A stretch of 64,000 bases of DNA, from NCBI RefSeq assembly GCF_001427905.1, contig NZ_LMEF01000023.1, positions 350,687 through 414,686 on the forward strand. The letters run 5' to 3'. The notes under the pieces are model-generated. The model did no database searches. It saw nothing but the letters and a program-made list of their open reading frames with translations, and was not told where the DNA came from. Source of the stretch: Flavobacterium sp. Root420. GTDB lineage: Bacteria > Bacteroidota > Bacteroidia > Flavobacteriales > Flavobacteriaceae. Shown here piece by piece: positions 26,300 to 34,667 of the stretch (within the stretch, counting starts at the first letter, position 1; every line of letters starts with the position of its first letter). A program made the translations under genes and the position numbers.

Positions 26300-28575
26300 T
26301 TCTTTATGGTTACTTGTTTAGTATTTTTACCATCTAAAGTGTCTTCCAGCCAGGTAAGACCATTTTTAACATAGGTAGGAGGTTTTATTTTTGTTGGCTC
26401 TTGCGTCAAAACGCAATCAAGTGCGAAAGCGGCCTTTTCAGCATCCTTTAAAAGATCATATATTGCATCGGCAAGATCTTCACCTGTTAGCCCGTCTGAA
26501 ATTATCTCTTTCACCTTTTTAGTAGTCGATGAACCATCTATTGAAGCGAGGGATACTTGGTTTTCAAAAATCAAGGCATCTTCAAAAGTTCTGGGAATAA
26601 AAGTATCTTTATTAACCTTCACTTCCTTTTGGTACGCGACGAAAAGATCACATCCATCACTTATAGGTGTAATATGTTTAGTTGATGGTAAAGCAAGTAA
26701 AAGATCTATATTTTCTAATTTTGGATGCCAAGTCTTTAAAACAGGATTGGAAGTTTTCTGTCCTTTGCCTTTCTGTGGTTTTACAGATTTGTTTCTAGTA
26801 CTTTTTGTTCCATTTTTTTGAGTTATTTTAGTTGGAACGACCGCATCCAAATCTGCAATTATAAGTGTTGTTATTCCAAGCTCTTCTACTAATTTCTTAA
26901 AACTATGTGCATGACTACCACCAAGATCAAGCAACGTTATAAACCTCTTAGAAAGATTACTAAAATGATGTCTAATAAAATGCGGAACCAAGATTCTTTC
27001 AGCTTGTCCTTCCACAAAAATTGCAGCGTCAGCAAAAAACAAATCGCAGTGAGTTGCTTTTAAATATCTCTTAACAAACTTTGTTGTTTCATTTTCATTT
27101 CCAAACACAGATGAAAGATTTGCAACTGTTGTAGTTGCTGTAACATCTTTAGATTGGGCTTGACGTCTGCGGAAGTACCGTAAATTTGCAAAATCTGCTT
27201 CATGAGTAATGTGACTAGAATGCGTGCTAACAATTAATTGCGTAGATAGAGTATTGCCCTTGCCTAGTAGAGGATGTTTCCTAAGTAAGCTGTAAGCGTT
27301 TTTTATAAAGACCTGCTGAACCTGAGCATGTAAATGGGCTTCTGGCTCTTCAACAAGAACAAGATGCAAGGGCTCTATAAAATCTTCCGATGGACTTCCA
27401 ACATCAGCTTGTGATTTATACTTTTTCATCCAACCGTCTCGAAAACTCATTAACATAAATACCATTGAGATCAATCTTTGATATCCTAATCCAGAATAGC
27501 TTTCAGGTAATAATAAAGGATTAGATCCATCTCCACTAGGATCTGCCACTTCATATTCGACTGCTGAACCATGTTTAAGTCCATCAGTTGCTCTTAGAAG
27601 TGTATTGATATTTATTTTAGGATTGTTGACCCCGGGATATCCTAAGTCTTCTAGGTCTTGAAATGCAAAAGAGAAAGCATCTTTCAATCTTTCGTCAAAG
27701 GTTTTTTCTGCTTTTTGTATTGCATTTAATGCATCTAGGTCTTGGTCCGAAATCATCTTTTTCATAGGATCAAGATGACGGTCATAATATGAGCGAAGTT
27801 GTTCTGATAGCGGTTTTTTGCTTTGTTGATAACTTGGTTCTTTTTGCTCGTCTATTTGACCAAAACTTCTTTTATCATTAGCAAAATCACTATGAGCACT
27901 AATTTCATCTATTTTTATAATATTTCTAAAAGGCTTGTTTTCTAAAACAATTGCATTTTTCGAAAGCGCTTGAGGTTCAGCAACACCATCTTCTAGATTT
28001 AATTGTAAAAGCTTAGAATCCAGATTGTATGCATTCAACACAAGGTGTTTAGAAGATTTATTTTGAAGAAAGTCAGTTAAATCTAAAGGCCAAACTTTAG
28101 GAGTACTGTCTTTATCTTTAGCCAAAAGTGCAATTCTCAATGCTTCGGCTGATTTCCTCTCACTTAAATATTCTATTTTTAACTTTTCTATATCTTGAAC
28201 CTCATATTGAAGACGTACGCCAAGCAATCCACCGCTCCAGTCAATTGTAGGAACAATATGAATGACATGGTAAATTTCGTTAATAGGCACATCAAGCCAG
28301 ACGTCGAGCTTAGGTAAAAACTCAGTAATGTTGGAAGTTGAAAGGTGATTCTTTTCCCATGCATGACCTACTTTATTAATCTTTTCCCAATTTCCTATTG
28401 TAACATCTCTCATTGAAAGATGCATAGGTGAGATTAAAAAGAATCTTAATGCAACCATAGCTGAAGTTTTACCGCTATTATTAGCACCAACAAAAAGAGT
28501 CGTTTCACTATCAAAATCAATTCTAACAGAATTAAGTTTGCGGAAATTTTGTAGTTCTACAAGTTTTATTTTCAA
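26296..28575 (-). CDS. OLD-family ATPase/TOPRIM nuclease (GajA-like)
   Basis: This 759-residue OLD-family protein joins an ABC-type ATPase to a TOPRIM nuclease. The ATPase has Walker A LFVGANNSGKTSAM (about residues 27-40), a signature-like SYSGLGYQRL, Walker B LVLVEEPEAHLH and an H-loop IVSTHSSHIT. The TOPRIM domain has AIFVEGQAERILV (catalytic Glu) and LIIADLDAV (DxD). A Lys-rich insertion interrupts the TOPRIM domain near residues 605-635. The start is TTG at 28575, preceded by AAGAAG, with no suitable ATG nearby. Followed by a UvrD-like helicase it forms a class 2 OLD arrangement, as in Gabija. It is longer than described GajA (near 580 residues), so membership is likely but the subtype is open. 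Confidence 0.82.
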   Translation of the reverse strand: MKIKLVELQNFRKLNSVRIDFDSETTLFVGANNSGKTSAMVALRFFLISPMHLSMRDVTIGNWEKINKVGHAWEKNHLSTSNITEFLPKLDVWLDVPINEIYHVIHIVPTIDWSGGLLGVRLQYEVQDIEKLKIEYLSERKSAEALRIALLAKDKDSTPKVWPLDLTDFLQNKSSKHLVLNAYNLDSKLLQLNLEDGVAEPQALSKNAIVLENKPFRNIIKIDEISAHSDFANDKRSFGQIDEQKEPSYQQSKKPLSEQLRSYYDRHLDPMKKMISDQDLDALNAIQKAEKTFDERLKDAFSFAFQDLEDLGYPGVNNPKININTLLRATDGLKHGSAVEYEVADPSGDGSNPLLLPESYSGLGYQRLISMVFMLMSFRDGWMKKYKSQADVGSPSEDFIEPLHLVLVEEPEAHLHAQVQQVFIKNAYSLLRKHPLLGKGNTLSTQLIVSTHSSHITHEADFANLRYFRRRQAQSKDVTATTTVANLSSVFGNENETTKFVKRYLKATHCDLFFADAAIFVEGQAERILVPHFIRHHFSNLSKRFITLLDLGGSHAHSFKKLVEELGITTLIIADLDAVVPTKITQKNGTKSTRNKSVKPQKGKGQKTSNPVLKTWHPKLENIDLLLALPSTKHITPISDGCDLFVAYQKEVKVNKDTFIPRTFEDALIFENQVSLASIDGSSTTKKVKEIISDGLTGEDLADAIYDLLKDAEKAAFALDCVLTQEPTKIKPPTYVKNGLTWLEDTLDGKNTKQVTIKK

Positions 28576-29091
28576 AGTTGTCTTCTTAAATTTTTAGTAC
28601 TAAAAATATTATTTTGGGTTTTATATCTAAATCTTAAATACAAATACAGGCATCAATTAATTTCTATGAGTTCTTTACAAATATTACTCTTTAACTTTTG
28701 AATTTCTTACGGATATCCGTAAGAAAAATATTTTTTTTTCAAAAATATTGAATTACTAGAATTACGAAGCAAGTATATATACGTGTTTATAACAGTTAAT
28801 TTGAAGAATTATGAATCTTTATAGTTATTTGTTAGGGTTAACCTGATATAGCCAAAAAATGTTCACAATTATGAGACTAAATTATGATGCTAATAATCAA
28901 AATATATTTATCTAATTTTAAATATTGAATCAAATTCCTAAATCATAAATTGCTTCTACTTAAAAATTCATTCATTAATGCTCTTACAAAAATTGAAGTT
29001 TATTAAAAAATAGGCCGTTTTAACATTTTACCCCTATGTAACATTAAACCGTTTCAAAACATATTTTTAAAAATTATCTTGCAAAATATTA
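28576..29091. other. Intergenic region before the Gabija-like pair
   Basis: This 516-bp AT-rich region lies between the 3' end of the recombinase remnant and the start of the nuclease gene. Apart from the 24-bp palindrome at 28703 I see no gene, repeat or clear promoter. Confidence 0.45.
28703..28726. promoter_or_regulatory. Perfect 24-bp palindrome upstream of the Gabija-like pair
   Basis: The half-site is TTTCTTACGGAT followed by its exact reverse complement, with no spacer. It ends 128 bp before the TTG start of the nuclease gene and is followed by a T-rich run. It could be an operator for a dimeric repressor or a recombination-related site. A loop-free palindrome is a poor terminator. 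Confidence 0.5.
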
Positions 29092-29949
29092 TTAAAAGTA
29101 TGCCAATTTCTTCAAATCTTGGAGAAAATGGTTTGAAATTTGTATCTTTGGGGTCACTACTCGGGACAAAAGAAAAATATCATCTTTTGTTCCGTTTTTT
29201 TTTGCCCGTAATCTATTGTTTACCAAATAGATACAGTTAACCATTTCATTGACTCGAGCGGTTTTTATTTTACTTTCTTGAAATGTGAAATTTTCGGGAA
29301 AAATTAAACCAATCATCTCCCGAGAATCAGCTAAAGTGCCATTATCAAAGGCGTCCCCGAGTTTTAAAAGGTTTTCCAATCCAGTGTTCGTTAAATGCTC
29401 TATATTAGCAGTGTTGTCCTCGACATTCCCAATGTCCTTTTCTAGTTTATTGATAATTGCATTGTACTCAACTTTCATCAGATTGTAATCTTCAGCATCT
29501 ATTTTCTCGGTAACTAATAAATTTCTGGCCACTGATAATTTCTTTTCATAAACTGTAATCTGCTCAAGGGATTTCTTTTTTTCACTGGCAATTACCCCGG
29601 TATGTTCTCGATATCCTTCAAGCAGAACTGCCGTATATAGTTTCTTGACTTCTGGTAGAGGTTTAAATTTATTTAAATGTTCTTTAAATATTTTATTAGC
29701 TACCTCTGAGTTAATTCTCCACTTACAATTAATATCACAGTGATAATAGTAATAAAATTTGCTCCTTCCTTTGCATTTACTACCTGTTAACTTCTGACCG
29801 CACTTTGGACAAAGAAAAAAACCTCTCAAAGGAAAATTCTCAATAGTCTTAATTTTCGGCCTATATGTCCGTGCTTTACTATCAAGAACATCCTGTACCC
29901 GATAAAACAATCCCTCACTGATAATTGGCTCATGCTGTCCATTGACCCG
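29092..29949 (-). pseudogene. Large serine recombinase, C-terminal remnant
   Basis: Reading inward from about 29949, the frame encodes SRVNGQHEPIISEGLFYRVQ. It continues with the zinc ribbon (FFLCPKCGQKLTG and later YYHCDINCKW) and a long coiled coil, which together are the C-terminal part of large serine recombinases. The catalytic resolvase domain and most of the recombinase domain are missing, and an in-frame TAA lies just upstream of the homologous part. A TTG at 29910 could start a shorter open frame, but the homology begins before it. The break coincides with the break in the AraC-type gene, so a deletion or rearrangement joined the two. The remnant cannot catalyse recombination. Confidence 0.8.
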
Positions 29950-29951
29950 GG

Positions 29952-30374
29952 ATGAAGGTTATAATGAAAAAGCTGACTTAAAACAATTGCCATTGACGGA
30001 CTGATATTTGCTTTTTTGTAATAATTATTAACTTTATTGTCAGGACTTAAAAAAGTAATTAAACTAGTGTCAACAGAAAACAGCGCATGAAATTTGTTAA
30101 TCGAAACAATAACAGAAATGACCCACGAATTTGGAGAAAGCTCTAAATGAAGTGGTAAATCCCATTGTGCATTGTACAACAGCAATGATTTTTCTTCATT
30201 CAATTCCAAATCATAATTAACATCATTGGACGAAAATTTGGCATTACCCTTCAGTACAAAATGAAACTGTATTAGAGCACTGTTTAATTGACAGCGCGTA
30301 AAAAAAGGTTCTGAACTGTCATTCTGAAAACAGACAATAGTAAAGTCCTCTTCGACTTTTATTTCTTCTTTCAT
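29952..30374 (-). pseudogene. AraC-family regulator, truncated N-terminal half
   Basis: From the ATG at 30374 the frame encodes an AraC-type sensor domain of about 145 residues, ending with LSQLFHYNLHP. After that the sequence switches to serine-recombinase DNA read in another frame, which adds an unrelated tail down to 29826. The two C-terminal helix-turn-helix motifs that define AraC regulators are absent. The gene lies 10 bp before the first YceI gene, in the opposite direction of transcription order (it follows the YceI genes on the minus strand). It may once have regulated them. Confidence 0.7.
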
Positions 30375-30384
30375 CTTAGATCTT

Positions 30385-30924
30385 TTATTTTAAAACTGCA
30401 TTGATTAAGATGTTAACCTTATTGGATAGCTTACCTTTAACCAGACTTGGAATTTCTATATTAAAATCACTGGCTAGTACGGTAAAATTTGATAGAATAC
30501 TAATTCCTGATATTGACTTGCTTACCTTTGCCTGGATGTTTATGTCTTTCAATTTTCCGTGAAGTTCTAATTTACCTTTTATGATAAAATCTTTAGGATT
30601 TGCGCTAAGGTTATCCAGGTCAAAGGCCTCTATTTTTCCTTTGAATGTTGCTTTTGGATACTGATCGCTCTCCATATAATTTTCATTAAAATGTTCTTCC
30701 ATTAAGGCTACTTTAAAGCGAAATCCTTTCATTAGGGCTAAAGCTGCAATTTCCCCTGTTTTCGGATTTAAGACAAAAGTGACGTTAGTATTCACTGCCT
30801 TTACTTCTTCAAAAGAAGCAACAGATGCTTCAAAAGTTATTTTACCTGCTTTACTGATCATTTTTTCTTGCGCGAGACCAATAGAGCAAACATAAAGCAT
30901 TGCAAAGAGTATAATTTTTTTCAT
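30385..30924 (-). CDS. YceI-family periplasmic protein (copy 1)
   Basis: The 179-residue protein has a signal peptide (MKKIILFAMLYVCSIGLAQ) and a lipocalin-like YceI fold. The conserved region MEEHFNENYMESDQYPKATF is followed by FDLDNLSANPKDFIIKGKLELHG-type strands. YceI proteins bind isoprenoid or other lipophilic ligands in the periplasm and are often stress-linked. It is a close paralogue of the neighbouring gene, so the pair arose by tandem duplication. Confidence 0.85.
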   Translation of the reverse strand: MKKIILFAMLYVCSIGLAQEKMISKAGKITFEASVASFEEVKAVNTNVTFVLNPKTGEIAALALMKGFRFKVALMEEHFNENYMESDQYPKATFKGKIEAFDLDNLSANPKDFIIKGKLELHGKLKDINIQAKVSKSISGISILSNFTVLASDFNIEIPSLVKGKLSNKVNILINAVLK

Positions 30925-30973
30925 GGTTTTCTTTTATATTATGTTAGTTTAAAAATCCTTTTAATTTTTTTGC

Positions 30974-31513
30974 TTATTTTAAAACAGCAATAATTTGAAC
31001 TTTTACTCTATCATCAAGTTTATACTTAATAAGTGATGGAATTGGAATGCCAAAATCACTAGCATTAACAGCAAAATCTGAAATAATAGTAATTCGGGAA
31101 CCTGTCCTGGTGATTTTTGCACTGGCATTTATATCTCTTGATTTCCCATGAAGTTCTAAATTTCCTTTTATTAGGTAATCTTTATAATCTTCAGTTAAAT
31201 TATTCGAATCAAACTTTTCTATTTTCCCTCTAAAAATAGCTTTTGGATATTTATCGCTCTCCATGTAATTTTCATTGAAATGTTCTTCCATCAAAGGCAT
31301 TTCAAACTGAAATCCTTTTATCAGGGCTAAGGATGCAATTTCACCTGTTGCCGGATTTAAAACAAAAGTTACATTGGTATTGGTTCCTAAAACCGGCTGA
31401 AAAGACGGGACCGAAGCTTCAAAAGTGATTGTTGATGATTTAGTTAATATTTTTTCCTGCGAAAAAACAAGGAACGAAGCCAATATCATTGGCATTACTA
31501 TGATTTTTTTCAT
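30974..31513 (-). CDS. YceI-family periplasmic protein (copy 2)
   Basis: This 179-residue paralogue of the gene at 30385 has the same length, a signal peptide (cut near FSQEK) and the shared block MEEHFNENYMESDKYPKAIF. It lies 15 bp after the cytochrome lipoprotein gene and 49 bp before copy 1, so the three probably form one minus-strand operon. The pairing with a haem protein suggests a role in envelope redox or lipid protection, which is inference. Confidence 0.85.
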   Translation of the reverse strand: MKKIIVMPMILASFLVFSQEKILTKSSTITFEASVPSFQPVLGTNTNVTFVLNPATGEIASLALIKGFQFEMPLMEEHFNENYMESDKYPKAIFRGKIEKFDSNNLTEDYKDYLIKGNLELHGKSRDINASAKITRTGSRITIISDFAVNASDFGIPIPSLIKYKLDDRVKVQIIAVLK

Positions 31514-31528
31514 GTTTTTTACTATGGA

Positions 31529-31897
31529 TTATTGCTCTAATAATCCATCTTGTTCCCATTTTTTAATAACATCAATTGTGGTTTGAGGCAATCTTGGCCC
31601 TCCCTGTGGCATTAATGAACTATTTCCATTTTCTAAAGAAATCCGGTTGAGCAGCCCGCGATTTAAGACCGCATTTTTAACCTGGTCATAAGTAACCAGG
31701 GACATAGGTGCCCCATTTTTGGGAACAGCTGCATGGCAGACAACACAATTATTATCAATGATGGATTTCACATTCTGATTGTATGTGGCAACGCCGGTAA
31801 TTGGTGGAGTGTCAATTAAAGTACTAGGATTATCATCTGTACAACTTACTAGTAGTAAAGCAAATGATGGAATAAGCAAACGAGTTTTTAAATTCAT
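31529..31897 (-). CDS. c-type cytochrome lipoprotein, single haem
   Basis: The 122-residue protein has a type II signal peptide (FALLLVSC) and one haem-binding motif CVVCH in DNNCVVCHAAVPKNGAP. A likely axial Met lies in SLMPQGGPRLP, and the end is typical of small Bacteroidota cytochromes (IKKWEQDGL). It is the first gene of the YceI operon. It probably sits in the outer leaflet of the inner membrane or in the outer membrane facing the periplasm, passing single electrons. Confidence 0.8.
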   Translation of the reverse strand: MNLKTRLLIPSFALLLVSCTDDNPSTLIDTPPITGVATYNQNVKSIIDNNCVVCHAAVPKNGAPMSLVTYDQVKNAVLNRGLLNRISLENGNSSLMPQGGPRLPQTTIDVIKKWEQDGLLEQ

Positions 31898-32063
31898 GGG
31901 ATTGGTTTTTAGTTTTAGAAAGGCTAAATGATTTTAATATTTAAAGCATTTTGAAATCATATACGGTGAAATGGATCATACAGATTTAATAACAGTCATA
32001 TTTGATCATTTAAATCCAATAGGTATTTTTTAACGTAGATAATCCAAATACTAAAAACCAGCC

Positions 32064-32462
32064 ATGAGAAAAAAAATACTTATTATTATTCCCCTCTTCC
32101 TGATAACCGGGATCTCAATTTACCTCTACAGTTACAAAGGTCATAGGAATATCGAATCAGAAACTGCAGATTATACTGTAACGGTTAAAGGACTTGAAAA
32201 AGAATTTACTTTCAATGACAGCCTTGCTACTGTCAAATACCAGGACAAAACAATTGAAGTAACTGCAATTGTAACGGATGTTGAACCCGCGAGTAAGGGA
32301 ATCGTTATTGGCGAAAAGATATTTGCAACCTTCAAAGACAGTTTGCCCAAAGACATTGCAATTGGCAGAATGCTAAAAATTAAAGGACGGTTTTTAGGAT
32401 ATGATGAGCTCTTACAGGAATTTAAAATAGATCAATCCTCCCTTGTACACCAAAACAAATAA
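32064..32462 (+). CDS. Membrane-anchored OB-fold protein (tRNA_anti-like)
   Basis: The 132-residue protein has one N-terminal membrane anchor (ILIIIPLFLITGISIYLYS) and a small OB-fold of the tRNA_anti-like type: VKYQDKTIEVTAIVTDVE, then FATFKDSLPK and MLKIKGRFLGY. Such proteins are common and uncharacterised in Bacteroidota, usually beside DUF5777 or cytochrome genes. It is 17 bp before the DUF5777 gene and divergent from the cytochrome gene. Confidence 0.7.
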   Translation: MRKKILIIIPLFLITGISIYLYSYKGHRNIESETADYTVTVKGLEKEFTFNDSLATVKYQDKTIEVTAIVTDVEPASKGIVIGEKIFATFKDSLPKDIAIGRMLKIKGRFLGYDELLQEFKIDQSSLVHQNK

Positions 32463-32479
32463 CAATTAAAATTAACCAC

Positions 32480-33319
32480 ATGAAAAAGCTCATTCTATTA
32501 CTGTTTTTATTTCCATTACTAACCTATTCGCAAGACGACCTATTATCCGGAGTTGAAGCGCCAATCACAAAAGAAAAGGTGGCATCTGCATTTAAAGCCC
32601 TGAAGATTGTCAATCTCGAATCGACCAAACTGGCGGCAAAAGGGGATTTGTATTTTGTTGTAGCACACCGGTTTGGTTCTATAAAAGACGGCTTTGAGGG
32701 ATTCTATGGACTGGATAACGCCAACACACAAATAAAATTCATATACGGATTGACCCCGGGGATTAATATAAGTGCCGCCAGAAGTGAATTTGCTTATGAC
32801 TTTGCAACAAAATATATGTTATTGCCGCAAATAAAAGACGGATTTCCGGTGACTATTGCAGGGTTTAATAGCTTGTCTATCAACAACACGCTAAAGGAAA
32901 GTCTATATCCTAAACTTGAATTTAAAAATAGGCTCACCTATGTAGCCCAGCTTTTAATTTCCAGAAAATTCTCTGAAAAATTATCTTTAGAAATAGTTCC
33001 ATCATTTTTCCATGAAAATTTTGTGCTCGACCCCGAACAGAGCAATTCACAATATGCCATTGGCTTTGGTGGTAGATACAAGTTTGCAAAACGCTGGTCA
33101 TTGAATATGGATTATGCGGCACACTTAAACAGGGCGTCAAATTCTATTTATAAAAATCCATTATCCATTGGTTTTGACCTGGAAACCGGCGGACACGTTT
33201 TTCAAATGCATTTTACCAGTTCTCAAGCCATTGATGAAGCCGGATATCTTGGAAGAACTACAGGGGACTGGACCAAGGGAGATGTTTTCTTTGGGTTTAA
33301 TTTGGCGAGAGTTTTCTAA
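32480..33319 (+). CDS. DUF5777-type outer-membrane beta-barrel protein
   Basis: The 279-residue product has a signal peptide ending in LLTYSQ and a body of alternating amphipathic strands. Characteristic segments are FVVAHRFGSIKDGFEGFYGLD, IKFIYGLTPGINIS and a C-terminal FFGFNLARVF ending in Phe, as expected for an outer-membrane barrel. The family is DUF5777, found in Bacteroidota next to YceI and haem proteins. Its function is unknown. It is probably co-transcribed with the OB-fold gene. Confidence 0.78.
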   Translation: MKKLILLLFLFPLLTYSQDDLLSGVEAPITKEKVASAFKALKIVNLESTKLAAKGDLYFVVAHRFGSIKDGFEGFYGLDNANTQIKFIYGLTPGINISAARSEFAYDFATKYMLLPQIKDGFPVTIAGFNSLSINNTLKESLYPKLEFKNRLTYVAQLLISRKFSEKLSLEIVPSFFHENFVLDPEQSNSQYAIGFGGRYKFAKRWSLNMDYAAHLNRASNSIYKNPLSIGFDLETGGHVFQMHFTSSQAIDEAGYLGRTTGDWTKGDVFFGFNLARVF

Positions 33320-33451
33320 AAACCCTGTAATTCAGCGTGTTGTTATTTAAAATAAATCTAAACTACTATTTAATCGATTTAAATAAAACCAAGCCAAAAA
33401 AGGGTTCGTATATAATCTAGAAAACCTAATATCATTTTAAAAATCAGCTTT

Positions 33452-33886
33452 ATGAAAATTAACAAATTTATTAAAAAAGGCCTTTGGACGGGATTGATCA
33501 TTTTGGTACTATTTTTTGCCATTTTTCTATTCCACATTATTACCGCTAAGCCTGCTGTTTATGAAAGCCCAAATCTGCAGGTAAGCCGAATTGATTTTAA
33601 AACAAATATAGATTCGTTGCAAGCCAAACAAATATGTTCAGATTTGAGATCTATCAAAGGATTAACCTCTGATTCTATAATCGTAAAAAGAAATGTGGTT
33701 GTTTACTTCCATAACAACAAAATCACTAATTCTAAAAAAGTATTTGACCAGTTGATAGCCATAGGACATTATGATGCTCAGCGTTATATTTTACCAGAAA
33801 ATTTGGCTGGCAAAGAAGTTTGTCCAGTGAATCAAAATAGTTTGAGCTACAGATTGTCTCAAAAACTAAACCGTTTTTTTAATTAA
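33452..33886 (+). CDS. Small membrane-anchored protein, function unknown
   Basis: The 144-residue protein has one N-terminal membrane segment (TGLIILVLFFAIFLFHII). The remaining extracytoplasmic domain of about 105 residues has a beta-alpha-beta rhythm recalling small HMA-like domains (VSRIDFKTNIDSLQAKQIC). A metal-binding CxxC motif is absent. It precedes the haemoglobin-like lipoprotein by 17 bp and may be its partner. Confidence 0.55.
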   Translation: MKINKFIKKGLWTGLIILVLFFAIFLFHIITAKPAVYESPNLQVSRIDFKTNIDSLQAKQICSDLRSIKGLTSDSIIVKRNVVVYFHNNKITNSKKVFDQLIAIGHYDAQRYILPENLAGKEVCPVNQNSLSYRLSQKLNRFFN

Positions 33887-33903
33887 CCTTTAATATTTTT
33901 ATT

Positions 33904-34500
33904 ATGAAAATTTATTCCAAAATTACACTTAGTGTATTACTCGCAGCTTCTGCAACCCTGGCTTCGTGCAGTAGTAATGATGATGACGCCCCGGTAACTC
34001 CTCCTGTAAAGGCATCTATTTACGAAAGATTAGGCGGAACTAAAATGGTTTCAGATCCAGATAACGCTGGCCAAATGATCGAGCAGGGGCGTTTGAGTTT
34101 CCGCAAGGTGGTAAATTCAACTATAGGATTAATTGTTGCCGATGTTCAGTCGAATGCAGCGGGGAATCTACAAGCGCATTTTGCCCCGGTATTAGCCGAA
34201 ACAGGAACTACCCAGTCTACAAATATTGCTAAACTATCAGACAATCTGACTGATTTCTTTTCGTTTAACACTGGTGGTACAAATACCGTAAATACCTATT
34301 CTGGTTTGAATATGGTAGCTGCGCACGATCCTGCGAAAAATCCTCGTATGGGAACAAAATCAAGTACTGCGGATTATACAAAATTTGAAGGATATGTAGG
34401 AGCAGCTGCAAATGCAAATGGTGTGGCTTCAAATACAGAGCTTTATACAGATATTGTTGCGGTCTTAGAATCACTTAGAACTCCAATAGTTCAAAAATAA
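33904..34500 (+). CDS. Lipoprotein with truncated-haemoglobin-like domain
   Basis: The 198-residue product has a lipoprotein signal peptide (ATLASCSSN, Cys near residue 22) followed by SIYERLGG, the classic opening of group 1 truncated haemoglobins. A later NMVAAHDPAKNP offers a possible proximal His. The domain is longer than a standard truncated haemoglobin, and the usual distal residues could not be aligned with confidence, so haem binding is a proposal. Export of a globin-like domain to the envelope fits the nearby cytochrome and YceI genes. A strong terminator follows. Confidence 0.55.
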   Translation: MKIYSKITLSVLLAASATLASCSSNDDDAPVTPPVKASIYERLGGTKMVSDPDNAGQMIEQGRLSFRKVVNSTIGLIVADVQSNAAGNLQAHFAPVLAETGTTQSTNIAKLSDNLTDFFSFNTGGTNTVNTYSGLNMVAAHDPAKNPRMGTKSSTADYTKFEGYVGAAANANGVASNTELYTDIVAVLESLRTPIVQK

Positions 34501-34509
34501 TTTCTCTTA

Positions 34510-34536
34510 AACGCTACCTGTTTTTCAGGTAGCGTT
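34510..34536 (+). terminator. Rho-independent terminator after the haemoglobin-like gene
   Basis: AACGCTACCTG and CAGGTAGCGTT form a perfect 11-bp stem with a 5-base T loop, followed by TTATATTT. It lies 10 bp after the stop codon. Confidence 0.85.
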
Positions 34537-34667
34537 TTATATTTAAATCCTGCCGGCAACTTATATACAATTATGTCTGAATCCATTATTCTTTAGGACT
34601 AAAGGAGATTTCATCGTGTTTTGCAATAACCTACTAATATTTTTTTGAACTTTAAGAAAAGCATAAT

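Noticed and set aside
29826..29951. Continuation of the AraC-type frame to give a 182-residue protein
   Set aside because: The last 40 codons are recombinase DNA read in a wrong frame; the homologous part ends near 29952.
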